Notes: generated by a model not told the origin, from the sequence alone. 46,353 nt of DNA from Candidatus Fermentibacteraceae bacterium (GCA_030592635.1 JAUVIS010000003.1:1-46353); one strand, 5' to 3'; positions 8,144 through 15,593 are shown, counted from the stretch's first letter. Numbers and translations: made by a program.

Positions 8144-10189
8144 ATGAAAAAACCTATATTCATTATTGCCGGTATATCCACTCTGCTTTCAATGGCACTC
8201 ACACTCAGCAGCTTTGACCAGGGGCTTGAGCATCTCACTCTGGATCTCAGGTTCAACCTTTTTCCGGATACTCATTCCGTAAATGACAGCATAATAATTA
8301 TAAGTGTGGATAACGCATCTCTGGAATCCATGGACTGGCTGGGATGGCCGTGGCCCAGGCAGATATGGTCCGACATGACAACCTTCCTCTATGATGCCGG
8401 TGTGAAAGTCGTCTACTTTGATATTACCTTTTCCACAAGTTCAACCTTCTCCGCAAGCGAAGACAGCGTATTCGGCGCAGTGGCAGGAAGCGGCAGTACA
8501 GTTTTTATCACCGGACTGGGTCACGACGAAGGCCAGCCAATACCGGAGAACGCAGTTATTAATCTTCAACTGCCACCCGGAAGAACTGCTCCATTCAGAT
8601 TTGCTTCACCCCCGGTGTCTCATATAGCGGCAGGAGCCAGTTATCTTGCTTCACCGTATGCTTTCCCCGACCCGGATGGAATGTTCAGGCAGACCCCTCT
8701 GTTTTTTCCCTCGGAAACCGGTACAGTTCCCTCACCGGCACTGGCCATAGCAATGCTCTTCAGGGATAATCATTCTGTTTCACTCGAAGATGGAACACTG
8801 CTCTGGAACAGCACCAGGATACCCCTTACAGAAGACTATGAAATGCAGGTCAGATTCGCAGGTCCGACAGGCAGCTACAGAACAATCAGCGTTGCGGATG
8901 TTTTTTCAGCAATGACCGGTGACACAACAGCTCTTCAACCGTCATCCCTGGCTGGAAAAATCGCAATGATCGGCTACACGGCATCGGATCTAATGGATCT
9001 GAAACCAATGCCCTACTCCGCCAGATGCCCCGGTGTTGAAGTAATCGCAAACACTCTTGGCAATATCCTTCAGGGCAGACATCTGGCAACTCATGGCTTG
9101 ATGACAACACTGTTTCTTACAGTTTTCCTCAGTCTTGCAGTGGCCTCAGCCCTGGTCTTCATTCCCAGGGTAATACCGGCATCGCTTACAGGATTGTCTG
9201 CAATTCTCGCCTATGCGGCAGTTTGTCTCGTCGCTTTCAACTACCGGGATCTGTGGCTCACAGCAGTGCCGCCTCTTACCTCCGGCATGCTTACTCTGCT
9301 TGGCGGTTCGGTAATCGCTTATCAGTTCGCCACAAAAGATAAAAAGTTTTTAAAAGCCGCCTTTTCACAATACCTCTCTCCCGCTATCGTATCTCTGGTG
9401 GCAAAAAACCCCGAGTTGCTGAAACTCGGCGGCGAGAAAAAAGTAATGACTGCCTTCTTCAGCGATGTAGCGGGATTTACCACCATAAGCGAACAGCTTG
9501 ATCCTCAAGATCTTGTGAAGCTTCTCAACATCTATCTTACGGAAATGACTGACATTATCCTTGAATCCGGCGGAACCGTGGACAAGTTCGAGGGAGACGC
9601 GATAATTGCCTTCTGGGGTGCTCCTGTAGAGCTTGAAGATCATGCGCTGAGGGCAGTAACCTCCGCCCTTGAATGTCAAAAGATACACAGGGAACTCAAC
9701 ACGCGACTCAAGGAAATGAATTTCCCGGCACTCAGCACAAGAATTGGTCTTGCCAGCGGCTCTATGGTAGTTGGAAACATGGGCAGCAGCAAACGGTTCG
9801 ACTACACAATGATGGGCACTGATGTAAATCTGGCAAGCCGTCTTGAGGGAGTCAACAAAGTCTATGGAACACCAATCCTCATATCGAACAGCACCCGGGA
9901 ATTCCTTCCCGCAAGTGTTATCTGCCGGGAAATTGACACTGTTATGGTTATGGGTCAGAAAACACCGGTTACCATCTGGGAACCGGTGCTGAAACTGCCG
10001 GTATTCGCAGAGCAGTACAGCAAAGCGTTGAAACTCTACAGAAACGGAAATTTCCAGTCTGCTCTGAAATTGTTCATGGAAATTCCAGAGGATCCACCAT
10101 CCGGAACCATGGCAGCAAGATGCAGAGGGTTCATCGATAAAGGAACTCCACTGAATTGGAGAGGAACCTGGGTTCTGACATCCAAGTAG
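8144..10189 (+). CDS. CHASE2-domain membrane adenylate/guanylate cyclase
   Basis: This 681-residue protein has an N-terminal membrane anchor (about 4-22), a large extracytoplasmic CHASE2 sensor (about 25-315, with the typical DLRF, DDSTF-like and GKIAMIGYTA segments), three membrane helices (about 318-400) and a class III cyclase domain (about 434-610). The metal-binding aspartates are seen in FFSDVAGFTTISEQL and VDKFEGDAIIAFWG, and the ribose and base region in DYTMMGTDVNLASRLEGVNK. The Lys and Asp in those motifs favour ATP, so the product is probably cAMP. A short helical tail (about 625-681) follows. CHASE2 ligands are generally unknown. It is transcribed divergently from der. Confidence 0.93.
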   Translation: MKKPIFIIAGISTLLSMALTLSSFDQGLEHLTLDLRFNLFPDTHSVNDSIIIISVDNASLESMDWLGWPWPRQIWSDMTTFLYDAGVKVVYFDITFSTSSTFSASEDSVFGAVAGSGSTVFITGLGHDEGQPIPENAVINLQLPPGRTAPFRFASPPVSHIAAGASYLASPYAFPDPDGMFRQTPLFFPSETGTVPSPALAIAMLFRDNHSVSLEDGTLLWNSTRIPLTEDYEMQVRFAGPTGSYRTISVADVFSAMTGDTTALQPSSLAGKIAMIGYTASDLMDLKPMPYSARCPGVEVIANTLGNILQGRHLATHGLMTTLFLTVFLSLAVASALVFIPRVIPASLTGLSAILAYAAVCLVAFNYRDLWLTAVPPLTSGMLTLLGGSVIAYQFATKDKKFLKAAFSQYLSPAIVSLVAKNPELLKLGGEKKVMTAFFSDVAGFTTISEQLDPQDLVKLLNIYLTEMTDIILESGGTVDKFEGDAIIAFWGAPVELEDHALRAVTSALECQKIHRELNTRLKEMNFPALSTRIGLASGSMVVGNMGSSKRFDYTMMGTDVNLASRLEGVNKVYGTPILISNSTREFLPASVICREIDTVMVMGQKTPVTIWEPVLKLPVFAEQYSKALKLYRNGNFQSALKLFMEIPEDPPSGTMAARCRGFIDKGTPLNWRGTWVLTSK

Positions 10190-10243
10190 CATCTTTACTT
10201 ATATTTACACATGCTTTGAATTGTGAATAAACAAGGAGGAACG

Positions 10244-10732
10244 ATGAGATTTTTAATTGTCCTCGTGACGATTCTTGCGGGAAGCGCAGTCGCCGGGGAT
10301 ACAGATATTGAAGTTGGTGGAAACGCCACTGTAAAGATCCGCGAGCAGCACATTTTTCCTACTCCGGTTTTCTATGCTCAGCCGGTTGGAGAACTTGCTT
10401 TCGGCTCTGTTGTAGAGATTACCGGAGAACAGGGTGACTGGTACAGCATTGAGGCCGATAATGGAATTAATGGCTGGGTTCATACAACCGCGTTAACCGG
10501 AGCTGTCCTTTCACAGGGCTCTCAAGGCACCGATGACAGCGACTTGATAATGCTTGCCGGTCGAGGGTTCAATGATGATGTTGAGAGCTCATATGCTGAA
10601 GGTAAGACTCTCCCCTGGGATGAAGTTGATGCCATAGAAGATATTACTGTGGAACCGGCAGTTCTTGAGGTTTTCCTGGTTGAAGGTCTTCTTCTCAAGA
10701 ACCTTCCTCCCGAAGAAGGAGGAAGACGATGA
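10244..10732 (+). CDS. Secreted bacterial SH3-domain protein
   Basis: This 162-residue exported protein begins with a signal peptide (MRFLIVLVTILAGSAVAG). An SH3b-like domain spans about residues 25-80 (ATVKIREQ..., LAFGSVVEITGEQGDWYSIE...GINGWVHTTALTG), a fold that in known proteins binds cell-wall or protein partners. The acidic C-terminal half (MLAGRGFNDDVESSYAEGKTL) is of unknown function. I chose the ATG at 10244 because AAGGAGG at 10234-10240 lies just upstream of it; an in-frame GTG at 10223 would put that ribosome site inside the gene. It overlaps the M48 protease gene by ATGA, so the two are probably a functional pair. Confidence 0.75.
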   Translation: MRFLIVLVTILAGSAVAGDTDIEVGGNATVKIREQHIFPTPVFYAQPVGELAFGSVVEITGEQGDWYSIEADNGINGWVHTTALTGAVLSQGSQGTDDSDLIMLAGRGFNDDVESSYAEGKTLPWDEVDAIEDITVEPAVLEVFLVEGLLLKNLPPEEGGRR

Positions 10733-11688
10733 TCGCAATTCTGCTGATCACAATGACTGCTTTCGGTCTTGGAGACATTACGGATGTTCTGGGAAGCGAT
10801 GAGCTTGAAAGCGCTGTTACTGTCTACCAGGCTTTTGACGAAGCCAACCGCGAGATTACTGAAACGGAAGAATACTACATAGGCAGGGCTGTAGCAGCCA
10901 ACATACTTGCTTCATCAACACCCATGTTCGACTGGGATGCCGTGTTCTATGTAAACGAAGTGGGAGCGGTTATTGCCGGTTTTTCTCCAAAACCCTTCAC
11001 CTACGGTGGGTGGCACTTCATGATTCTTGACGATCAGGGCATCAATGCTCTGTCGTGCCCCGGTGGAATAGTTCTTCTCAACAAAGGTCTCTGTGATCTT
11101 GCGGTAAATGAGGATGAACTGGCGGCAATACTGGCCCACGAAGCTGCCCACATTGCCCTGAGTCATGGAATTCAATCTGTCGAAAAAGCAAAGTTTTCAT
11201 CAGCCTGGACAACGCTTGGCCATGAAGGCGCACAGCACCTGGGCAGCGACGATGTACAGGAGCTTTCTGAAAACTACGGCGATGTTGTAGACGACATCAC
11301 AATGAACCTTGTCACACGAGGTTACAGCCGCGATTCCGAGCAGCAGGCCGACAGCCTCGCTGTCCATATTCTGGCCAGTGCAGGATACGATCCAATGGCA
11401 CTTGTAACGCTGCTGAACAGAATGGATGAACTTACAGAAACGAGCGGGCCGGGCTTCTGGCAGACACACCCTGCTCCTTCCGACAGAGTCCAGTGGATCA
11501 TGGATGAAATTGAGAACAGCTCTCTGGCTTCGCCCCCCTCAGGAGAAATTGCTGTAAGAACAGCGAGGTTCGCTGAAAGATACACAAACGCAGACATAAC
11601 CCAGCCCACCGAAACATCCCGCAGAACAAGCTCCGGAAGTACCGATACAGAATCCGGTGGCCGAGCATCTTCAGGAGGCAGACGGTAA
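10729..11688 (+). CDS. Secreted M48-family zinc metalloprotease
   Basis: This 319-residue protein has an N-terminal signal sequence (MIAILLITMTAFGLG) and the zinc motif HEAAH in LAAILAHEAAHIALSHG (about residues 135-142). The downstream glutamate ligand is in RDSEQQADSLAVHIL, and the HPAPSDRVQWI segment is typical of the BepA/YfgC and Oma1-like periplasmic M48 group. Known members help outer-membrane protein assembly or degrade misfolded envelope proteins. The Ser/Thr/Gly-rich tail (from about 290) looks disordered. It lies in an operon with the SH3 protein upstream and the glutaminyl cyclase directly downstream (TAATC junction). Confidence 0.93.
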   Translation: MIAILLITMTAFGLGDITDVLGSDELESAVTVYQAFDEANREITETEEYYIGRAVAANILASSTPMFDWDAVFYVNEVGAVIAGFSPKPFTYGGWHFMILDDQGINALSCPGGIVLLNKGLCDLAVNEDELAAILAHEAAHIALSHGIQSVEKAKFSSAWTTLGHEGAQHLGSDDVQELSENYGDVVDDITMNLVTRGYSRDSEQQADSLAVHILASAGYDPMALVTLLNRMDELTETSGPGFWQTHPAPSDRVQWIMDEIENSSLASPPSGEIAVRTARFAERYTNADITQPTETSRRTSSGSTDTESGGRASSGGRR

Positions 11689-11690
11689 TC
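11673..11690 (+). promoter_or_regulatory. Ribosome binding site and probable AUC start of the glutaminyl cyclase gene
   Basis: AGGAGG at 11673-11678, then nine bases, then ATC at 11688-11690 overlapping the TAA stop of the protease gene. Other gene junctions in this window use TAATG or TGATG, so ATC stands where ATG would be expected. It is either a real rare start codon, a point mutation or a sequencing error. Confidence 0.5.
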
Positions 11691-12380
11691 TTTCCTCTGC
11701 TTCTTCTGCTTTCAGCCGCGCCCGGTGTCACGGGGATGGTTCCCCACGACCCGGGCGCTTTTACTCAGGGGCTTGAAATCAGATGCGGCTTTCTCTGGGA
11801 AAGCACCGGCACTTACGGTCGATCCACATTCAGGAAAACCGATATGGAGACCGGAGAGGTTCTGGATTTACTCCGGCTTCCAGACACCGTTTTCGCGGAA
11901 GGATTTACCTTTCTGGACGACTCCACAGTATGCCTTCTAACCTGGAAAGAGCATACAGCATTCCTGCTGAATCCCTGGACAATGGAGATAGAGGATGAAT
12001 TCTATCTGAATACAGAGGGCTGGGGTATCTGCCGCACGGGTGAGTTTCTTGCACAAAGTGACGGCACAGCTGTCCTGCGTTTCAGAGACACAGGTGATTT
12101 CTCAATTCGTGATTCCATATCCGTCACCCTCAACGGCGAACCTCAGTTCTTTCTTAACGAGCTGGAATACCTTAACGGACAGATACTTGCAAATCAGTGG
12201 CGCACAGGCAGGATTCTTTTCATAAATCCGGAAAACGGTCATGTAGAGCGGGTTCTCAATCTCCGTGATGTAATTCCCCGATCCGGTGGTGTCCTTAACG
12301 GAATTGCAGCAGGTGAAGATGAAACTCTCTACTGCACAGGGAAGAACTGGCCGATTACTCTGATTCTGGATAACCTGTAG
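11688..12380 (+). CDS. Secreted glutaminyl-peptide cyclotransferase (plant-type beta-propeller)
   Basis: This enzyme family converts N-terminal Gln to pyroglutamate. Diagnostic matches are PHDPGAFTQGLEI, ESTGTYGRSTFRK, FAEGFTFL, LTWKEHTAFLL, EGWGIC, SDGTAVLRF, FFLNELEYLNGQILANQW and VLNGIA...TGKNWP, spanning the whole plant-type fold. The first ATG is at 11736, but the frame upstream reads I-FPLLLLLLSAAPGVTG, a good signal peptide, beginning at an ATC codon at 11688 that overlaps the M48 stop as TAATC. AGGAGG (11673-11678) lies 9 nt before it. I therefore place the start at ATC 11688 (230 aa); an ATG start at 11736 would remove the signal peptide. Pyroglutamate may protect exported proteins. 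Confidence 0.8.
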   Translation: MFPLLLLLSAAPGVTGMVPHDPGAFTQGLEIRCGFLWESTGTYGRSTFRKTDMETGEVLDLLRLPDTVFAEGFTFLDDSTVCLLTWKEHTAFLLNPWTMEIEDEFYLNTEGWGICRTGEFLAQSDGTAVLRFRDTGDFSIRDSISVTLNGEPQFFLNELEYLNGQILANQWRTGRILFINPENGHVERVLNLRDVIPRSGGVLNGIAAGEDETLYCTGKNWPITLILDNL

Positions 12381-12426
12381 GAACATCTGTATTGCTCTGC
12401 CTGATACACTATGTTATACCTTAAGT

Positions 12427-12442
12427 TTGTTTCCAGAAACAA
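12427..12442. promoter_or_regulatory. Palindromic candidate operator upstream of the first selenoprotein gene
   Basis: TTGTTTCCAGAAACAA is an inverted repeat with 7-base arms around CA. Its core GTTTCCAGAAAC (12429-12440) is the exact reverse complement of GTTTCTGGAAAC upstream of the second copy (13588-13599). A TATACC box at 12415-12420 could be the -10, placing the palindrome close to the transcription start. Confidence 0.4.
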
Positions 12443-12480
12443 CAATTCTGAATACATATCAGAACGAAAGGAAACTCATA

Positions 12481-13458
12481 ATGCCTAAACTACTGTTTGT
12501 TCTGCTTATCATTGCAACCGCTGCTTCAGCAAAATGGATTACCTCAACAATCGACTCCCCTGACGGAGATATATCAGGTCTCGCCTGGGGTGATGGTCAT
12601 CTGTGGGCAATGGATTCTGTTTCAGACAGCGTCTACAAGCTTGACCCGGCAACTGGCGACATTATCAGCAGTTTCTACTTCAACCATGCTGCAACAACGG
12701 TTCCTACCGGGCTTGCCTACTCCGAGAATCACAATATGGTGCTGTGCGGCGGCTGGTACATCTCCAACGGCTATGTATACAAATACTCTCCCACCGGTTC
12801 ATATCTGGGCATGGTGAACATGTGCGGCGGTTGAGGAAACCCTGTCTCGTCGGTGACGGGACTAAGCGTCAGCGGAAACTATCTCTTTCTTTCCTCCAGA
12901 TCACAGAAAAGAGTTTACCGGTACACACTTCCAGGTATAACCGGCAGACAGCTCCTTCTGTACATGCCTGCTTTCAATAAAACATGTGATATTGCCTTTA
13001 ATGCCGAAGACTCTCTTACATGGGCAGCCTCGGAAACCAGTGACCCTGCTGTCAAATGCTTTAATACTGAAAACGAAATGGTTGACTACATCAATATCAG
13101 CCTTATTCCAAATGCAAGAGGAATGACTCTTGATCCGGCGGGATTCCTCTGGATAAGCGACATTGATGCAGACAAAATTTATCAAGTCGATCTCTCTAAT
13201 GGTATCGAGGATGGCAACCAGCCCCCGGCAGGGCTGAATGTTATTCCCTCTTCAAATCCTTTCAGTGGCGCAGTTACCATTCAGGCACCGGGAATCCACG
13301 CTGAAATAACGGTGATTGATATGTATGGACGCCAGATAGAACATGACACTTTCCAGGAAAGCTGGACCTGGAATTCTTCAGCCCCGGCCGGCAACTACCT
13401 CTTTATCATCAAAGATGATCAGGGAGTATCTGCGATTCTGGACATGGTAAAGATTTAA
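12481..13458 (+). CDS. Putative secreted selenocysteine-containing beta-propeller protein, copy 1
   Basis: Reading UGA at 12832-12834 as Sec gives one 325-residue protein; read as a stop it splits into 117 and about 207 residues. A signal peptide (MPKLLFVLLIIATAASA) comes first. Propeller-like repeats follow: ISGLAWGDGHLWAMDS, PTGLAYSENHNMVLCGGW, VTGLSVSGNYLFLSS, CDIAFNAEDSLTWAASE and ARGMTLDPAGFLWISDIDADKIYQVD. A FlgD/type-IX-sorting-like C-terminus follows (SSNPFSGAV, VIDMYGRQIE, AGNYLFII). Sec118 lies in CGGU with Cys115, a CxxU redox-type motif. I chose ATG 12481 because it starts the signal peptide; an in-frame TTG lies at 12427. A SECIS-like hairpin follows the UGA. A closely similar gene lies downstream with the same UGA. 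The function is unknown; redox chemistry or metal binding at CxxU is inferred. Confidence 0.8.
12832..12862 (+). promoter_or_regulatory. In-frame UGA with bacterial SECIS-like hairpin, copy 1
   Basis: After TGA (12832-12834), GTCTCGTC (12844-12851) pairs with GACGGGAC (12855-12862), giving eight base pairs (one T-G wobble) closed by the triloop GGT. The loop begins 18 nt after the UGA. Bacterial SECIS elements lie in this range and usually carry a G early in the apical loop, to bind SelB. Confidence 0.75.
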
Positions 13459-13473
13459 CTGACTTCCCTCGGG

Positions 13474-13507
13474 AAACACCGGAGTATCTGCCCCGGTGTT
13501 TCTTTTT
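13474..13507 (+). terminator. Rho-independent terminator after selenoprotein copy 1
   Basis: AAACACCGG (13474-13482) pairs with CCGGTGTTT (13493-13501), followed by CTTTTT. It separates the transcripts of the two copies, so copy 2 needs its own promoter. Confidence 0.85.
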
Positions 13508-13580
13508 GCGGTATTCTACATCCTTATTCCGGATTTCCGCGTTTCTGGTAACGAAGTCCCTGAAACGGGGCACACTGGCC

Positions 13581-13609
13581 TTGCCGCGTTTCTGGAAACT
13601 CTGTATCTT
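13581..13609 (+). promoter_or_regulatory. Promoter of selenoprotein copy 2 with a palindrome in the spacer
   Basis: TTGCCG (13581-13586) and TATCTT (13604-13609) are 17 nt apart. The spacer holds GTTTCTGGAAAC (13588-13599), the same palindromic motif as upstream of copy 1. A near copy, GTTTCTGGTAAC, lies at 13541-13552. A regulator bound in the spacer would block or reshape RNA polymerase binding. Confidence 0.5.
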
Positions 13610-13661
13610 TCAAGTATCTTTCCCGCAATTGAGAATTTAATCGAATTCAAGGAGGTGCGCT

Positions 13662-14639
13662 GTGCGCAAAGTACTGCTGGTACTGCTTGTTATAGCAGCC
13701 GCAGCATCGGCCAAGGCAATAATAGCAACCCTGGATGCCCCTGATACCAACATATCCGGTCTTGCATGGGGTGAAGGTTCCCTTTGGGCTATGGATGCTG
13801 TTACTGATTATGTGTATGAACTTGATCCTGCGACAGGTGATGTGATCAACAGTTTCTACTTCGATCATATCACCACGATAGTTCCCACCGGCCTCGCCTA
13901 CTCCGAGAACCACAACATGGTTCTCTGCGGTGGCTGGTATAGTACTACCGGCTATGTTTTCAAGTACAGTCCCACCGGCTCATATCTGGGCATGGTGAAC
14001 ATGTGCGGCGGTTGAGGAAACCCTGTCTCGTCGGTGACGGGACTAAGCGCAAGCGGCAACTATGTTTTCCTCGGCTCAAGAAACCAGAATAGAGTTTACT
14101 ACTACACCCTTCCGGGAGTTAGCACAAGAAAAGACTTCACTTACATGACCGGGTTCGGTGCTACATGCGACATTGCAATGAATGCGGCAGACAGCCTTGT
14201 CTGGGTCGCTTCCGAAAATACAGGCCTGGCGGTAAAGTGCTATGATACCAACAATACAATGGTCGATTACATCAATGTGAGCCTGATACCAAACGCCAGG
14301 GGAATGGCTCTTGATCCCAGCGGCTATCTCTGGATCAGTGATATTGATGCCGACAAGATCTATCAGGTCGATCTTTCTGAAGGCATAGAGGAGGGCGATC
14401 AGGGCACTGAAGGATTCTCCGTTGTCCCCTCCGCCAACCCCTTCAGCGGTGCTGTTACATTCCAGGCACCCGGCGTGAATGCAACTGTTACCGTATTCGA
14501 TATGTATGGCCGTCAGGTTGAAAACGACAACTTCCAGGAATCCTGGACATGGAACTCTTCCGCCCCTGCGGGAAGCTACATATTCGTCATCACAGATGAT
14601 CAGGGAGAGTCAACAACCCTTGAATTGATGAAGATCTAG
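13662..14639 (+). CDS. Putative secreted selenocysteine-containing beta-propeller protein, copy 2
   Basis: This paralog of the gene at 12481-13458 has the same length (325 residues with Sec at 118, UGA at 14013-14015). The GTG start has AAGGAGG 6 nt upstream (13649-13655). It has a signal peptide (MRKVLLVLLVIAAAASA), propeller-like repeats (ISGLAWGEGSLWAMDAV, PTGLAYSENHNMVLCGGW, VTGLSASGNYVFLGS, ARGMALDPSGYLWISDID) and a C-terminal sorting-like module (PSANPFSGAV, VFDMYGRQVE, AGSYIFVI). Cys115-Gly-Gly-Sec118 matches copy 1. Codons differ widely between the copies except for 70 identical bases around the UGA (13980-14049). Conserved coding sequence on both sides of the UGA argues against a pseudogene. 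No Sec machinery gene is in this window, so recoding remains inferred. Confidence 0.8.
14013..14043 (+). promoter_or_regulatory. In-frame UGA with bacterial SECIS-like hairpin, copy 2
   Basis: The same element as in copy 1. TGA lies at 14013-14015; stem arms GTCTCGTC (14025-14032) and GACGGGAC (14036-14043) close a GGT loop. The sequence is base-for-base identical to copy 1. Confidence 0.75.
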
Positions 14640-14658
14640 ACGGTTTCAAAACACAATG

Positions 14659-14690
14659 AAAACCCGGAGTTCAATCTCCGGGTTTTCTAT
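14659..14690 (+). terminator. Rho-independent terminator after selenoprotein copy 2
   Basis: AAAACCCGGAG (14659-14669) pairs perfectly with CTCCGGGTTTT (14676-14686) around a 6-nt loop. Its T-run ends next to the -35 box of the tRNA promoter. Confidence 0.9.
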
Positions 14691-14718
14691 TGACAAACCT
14701 TAACAGGATTCCGATATT
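14690..14718 (+). promoter_or_regulatory. Promoter of the tRNA-Asn gene
   Basis: TTGACA (14690-14695), a 17-nt spacer and GATATT (14713-14718). Transcription would start about 10 nt before the mature tRNA. Confidence 0.65.
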
Positions 14719-14734
14719 ACCGCCTCGGCGCAGT

Positions 14735-14810
14735 GCCTCGATAGCTCAGTTGGCAGAGCGGGTGGCTGTTAACCACTAGGTCGGAGGTTCAAGTCCTCCT
14801 CGAGGCGCCA
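14735..14810 (+). tRNA. tRNA-Asn (anticodon GTT)
   Basis: A 76-nt cloverleaf: acceptor GCCTCGA pairs with TCGAGGC, D-stem GCTC/GAGC with AGTTGGCA loop, anticodon stem GGTGG/CCACT around CTGTTAA (anticodon GTT), variable loop AGGTC, T-stem GGAGG/CCTCC with TTCAAGT loop, discriminator G and an encoded CCA end. Confidence 0.97.
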
Positions 14811-14842
14811 AAGCCCCTTGACTTGTTTCAGGGGGCTTTCAT
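14810..14842 (+). terminator. Hairpin terminator after tRNA-Asn
   Basis: AAAGCCCC (14810-14817) pairs with GGGGCTTT (14832-14839), followed by a short T-rich stretch. The T-run is weak. Confidence 0.6.
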
Positions 14843-14980
14843 TCAGCAACCGCAAAAGCTCTGAAACTCTCTTGTTTTTCCAAATAATTAGAATAAGAGC
14901 TACTTTGGGGAAATGAAATCGATGCCTTTTTCCTTCCTCAGTGACAGCAGGTGGGTTTTCATACTTCATGGAGCATTTTT

Positions 14981-15259
14981 TCATGTTGCCTTCATCAGCC
15001 CGAGTTCAGAATCCAATCTTTCAGCAAGATACACCTTCAATAATGATTGATACGGAATATCCTTCTTGTTTGCCAGGAGCTTCAGCTCTTCGATCATGGA
15101 CTCCGGCAATCTGAGGGAAATTGTTTTTGTTGAAGGTTTGAGTTTAGAGAGGGTTACTCGCTCTGCACTCTTCCAGTCCAGATATTCTGCTGAATCGTGG
15201 GTCTGCCAGAACTGTCGTTCCTCTTCTTCTGTCTTAAAGCCGGGTATTTCTTTTTTCAT
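14981..15259 (-). CDS. brnA: BrnA-like antitoxin (ribbon-helix-helix)
   Basis: In this 92-residue protein the N-terminal part (IPGFKTEEEERQFWQTHDSAEYLDW) matches the BrnA/CopG antitoxin family start. A ribbon-helix-helix DNA-binding region follows (STKTISLRLPESMIEELKLLANKKDIPYQSLLKVYLAERL, about 43-83). In known pairs BrnA binds BrnT and represses the operon. Its ATG overlaps the toxin stop as TAATG, giving the usual toxin-first order. Confidence 0.9.
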   Translation of the reverse strand: MKKEIPGFKTEEEERQFWQTHDSAEYLDWKSAERVTLSKLKPSTKTISLRLPESMIEELKLLANKKDIPYQSLLKVYLAERLDSELGLMKAT

Positions 15260-15558
15260 TATTGAAACCTTCGTTCTTCTGTTTGTGTCATGTCCCTTGC
15301 CGATATGATCCTGATCAGCTGGCTTCTGATAACGAAGACAACAAAAAGCATCCTGTTCATATCGGTCTGTCCCAGCACATAAAACCGAGGTTCATGTTCC
15401 GAATGTGAGCTATCCCTTTGCAGAACAAACGGACGGTTAAAGAACACCTGCTCACATTCTGACCGGGTAACACAATGCTTTTTCCAGTTCTTCACTGCAT
15501 TGCCTTCATCCCGTTCGAATCCAATACAATCCCTGAGCATATCTCTTGGTTTAACCAT
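15259..15558 (-). CDS. brnT: BrnT-family ribonuclease toxin
   Basis: This 99-residue protein matches the BrnT (DUF497) RelE-fold toxin: FERDEGNAVKNWKKHCVTRSECEQVFFNRPFVLQRDSSHSEHEPRFYVLGQTD...RMLFVVFVIRSQLIRIISARDMTQTEERRF. The FVVFxIR and ISARDM(x)xxERRxF ends carry the conserved basic residues. Known BrnT toxins cut mRNA and arrest growth. It has its own promoter with an operator-like repeat just upstream. The short 5' leader gives no clear Shine-Dalgarno sequence. Confidence 0.92.
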   Translation of the reverse strand: MVKPRDMLRDCIGFERDEGNAVKNWKKHCVTRSECEQVFFNRPFVLQRDSSHSEHEPRFYVLGQTDMNRMLFVVFVIRSQLIRIISARDMTQTEERRFQ

Positions 15559-15564
15559 ACTTAA

Positions 15565-15593
15565 TGTATATTACTATCATATACTTCTGTCAA
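15565..15593 (-). promoter_or_regulatory. brnTA promoter with inverted repeat in the spacer
   Basis: On the minus strand TTGACA (15588-15593) and TATACA (15565-15570) are 17 nt apart. The spacer and -10 carry GTATAT-N7-ATATAC (15566-15584), a perfect inverted repeat well placed for binding by the ribbon-helix-helix antitoxin and autorepression. Confidence 0.8.

Noticed and set aside
9365-10192. 275-codon minus-strand frame
   Set aside because: It is the antisense of the CHASE2 cyclase catalytic domain and has no protein-like features.
12832-14015. UGA reassigned to Gly or Trp across the genome
   Set aside because: TGA serves as the normal stop for many intact genes here, for example der, ftsE and def, whose proteins end at the family-typical length.
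12481-14639. The two UGA-interrupted genes as pseudogenes or as four separate short genes
   Set aside because: Both copies carry the UGA at the same codon, keep coding similarity and length on both sides, and have an identical hairpin after it. The downstream halves begin mid-propeller with no good ribosome site or signal peptide.
14769-14984. 71-codon minus-strand frame overlapping the brnA stop by ATGA
   Set aside because: Most of its second half is the antisense of tRNA-Asn and its terminator, and it has no recognisable family features.
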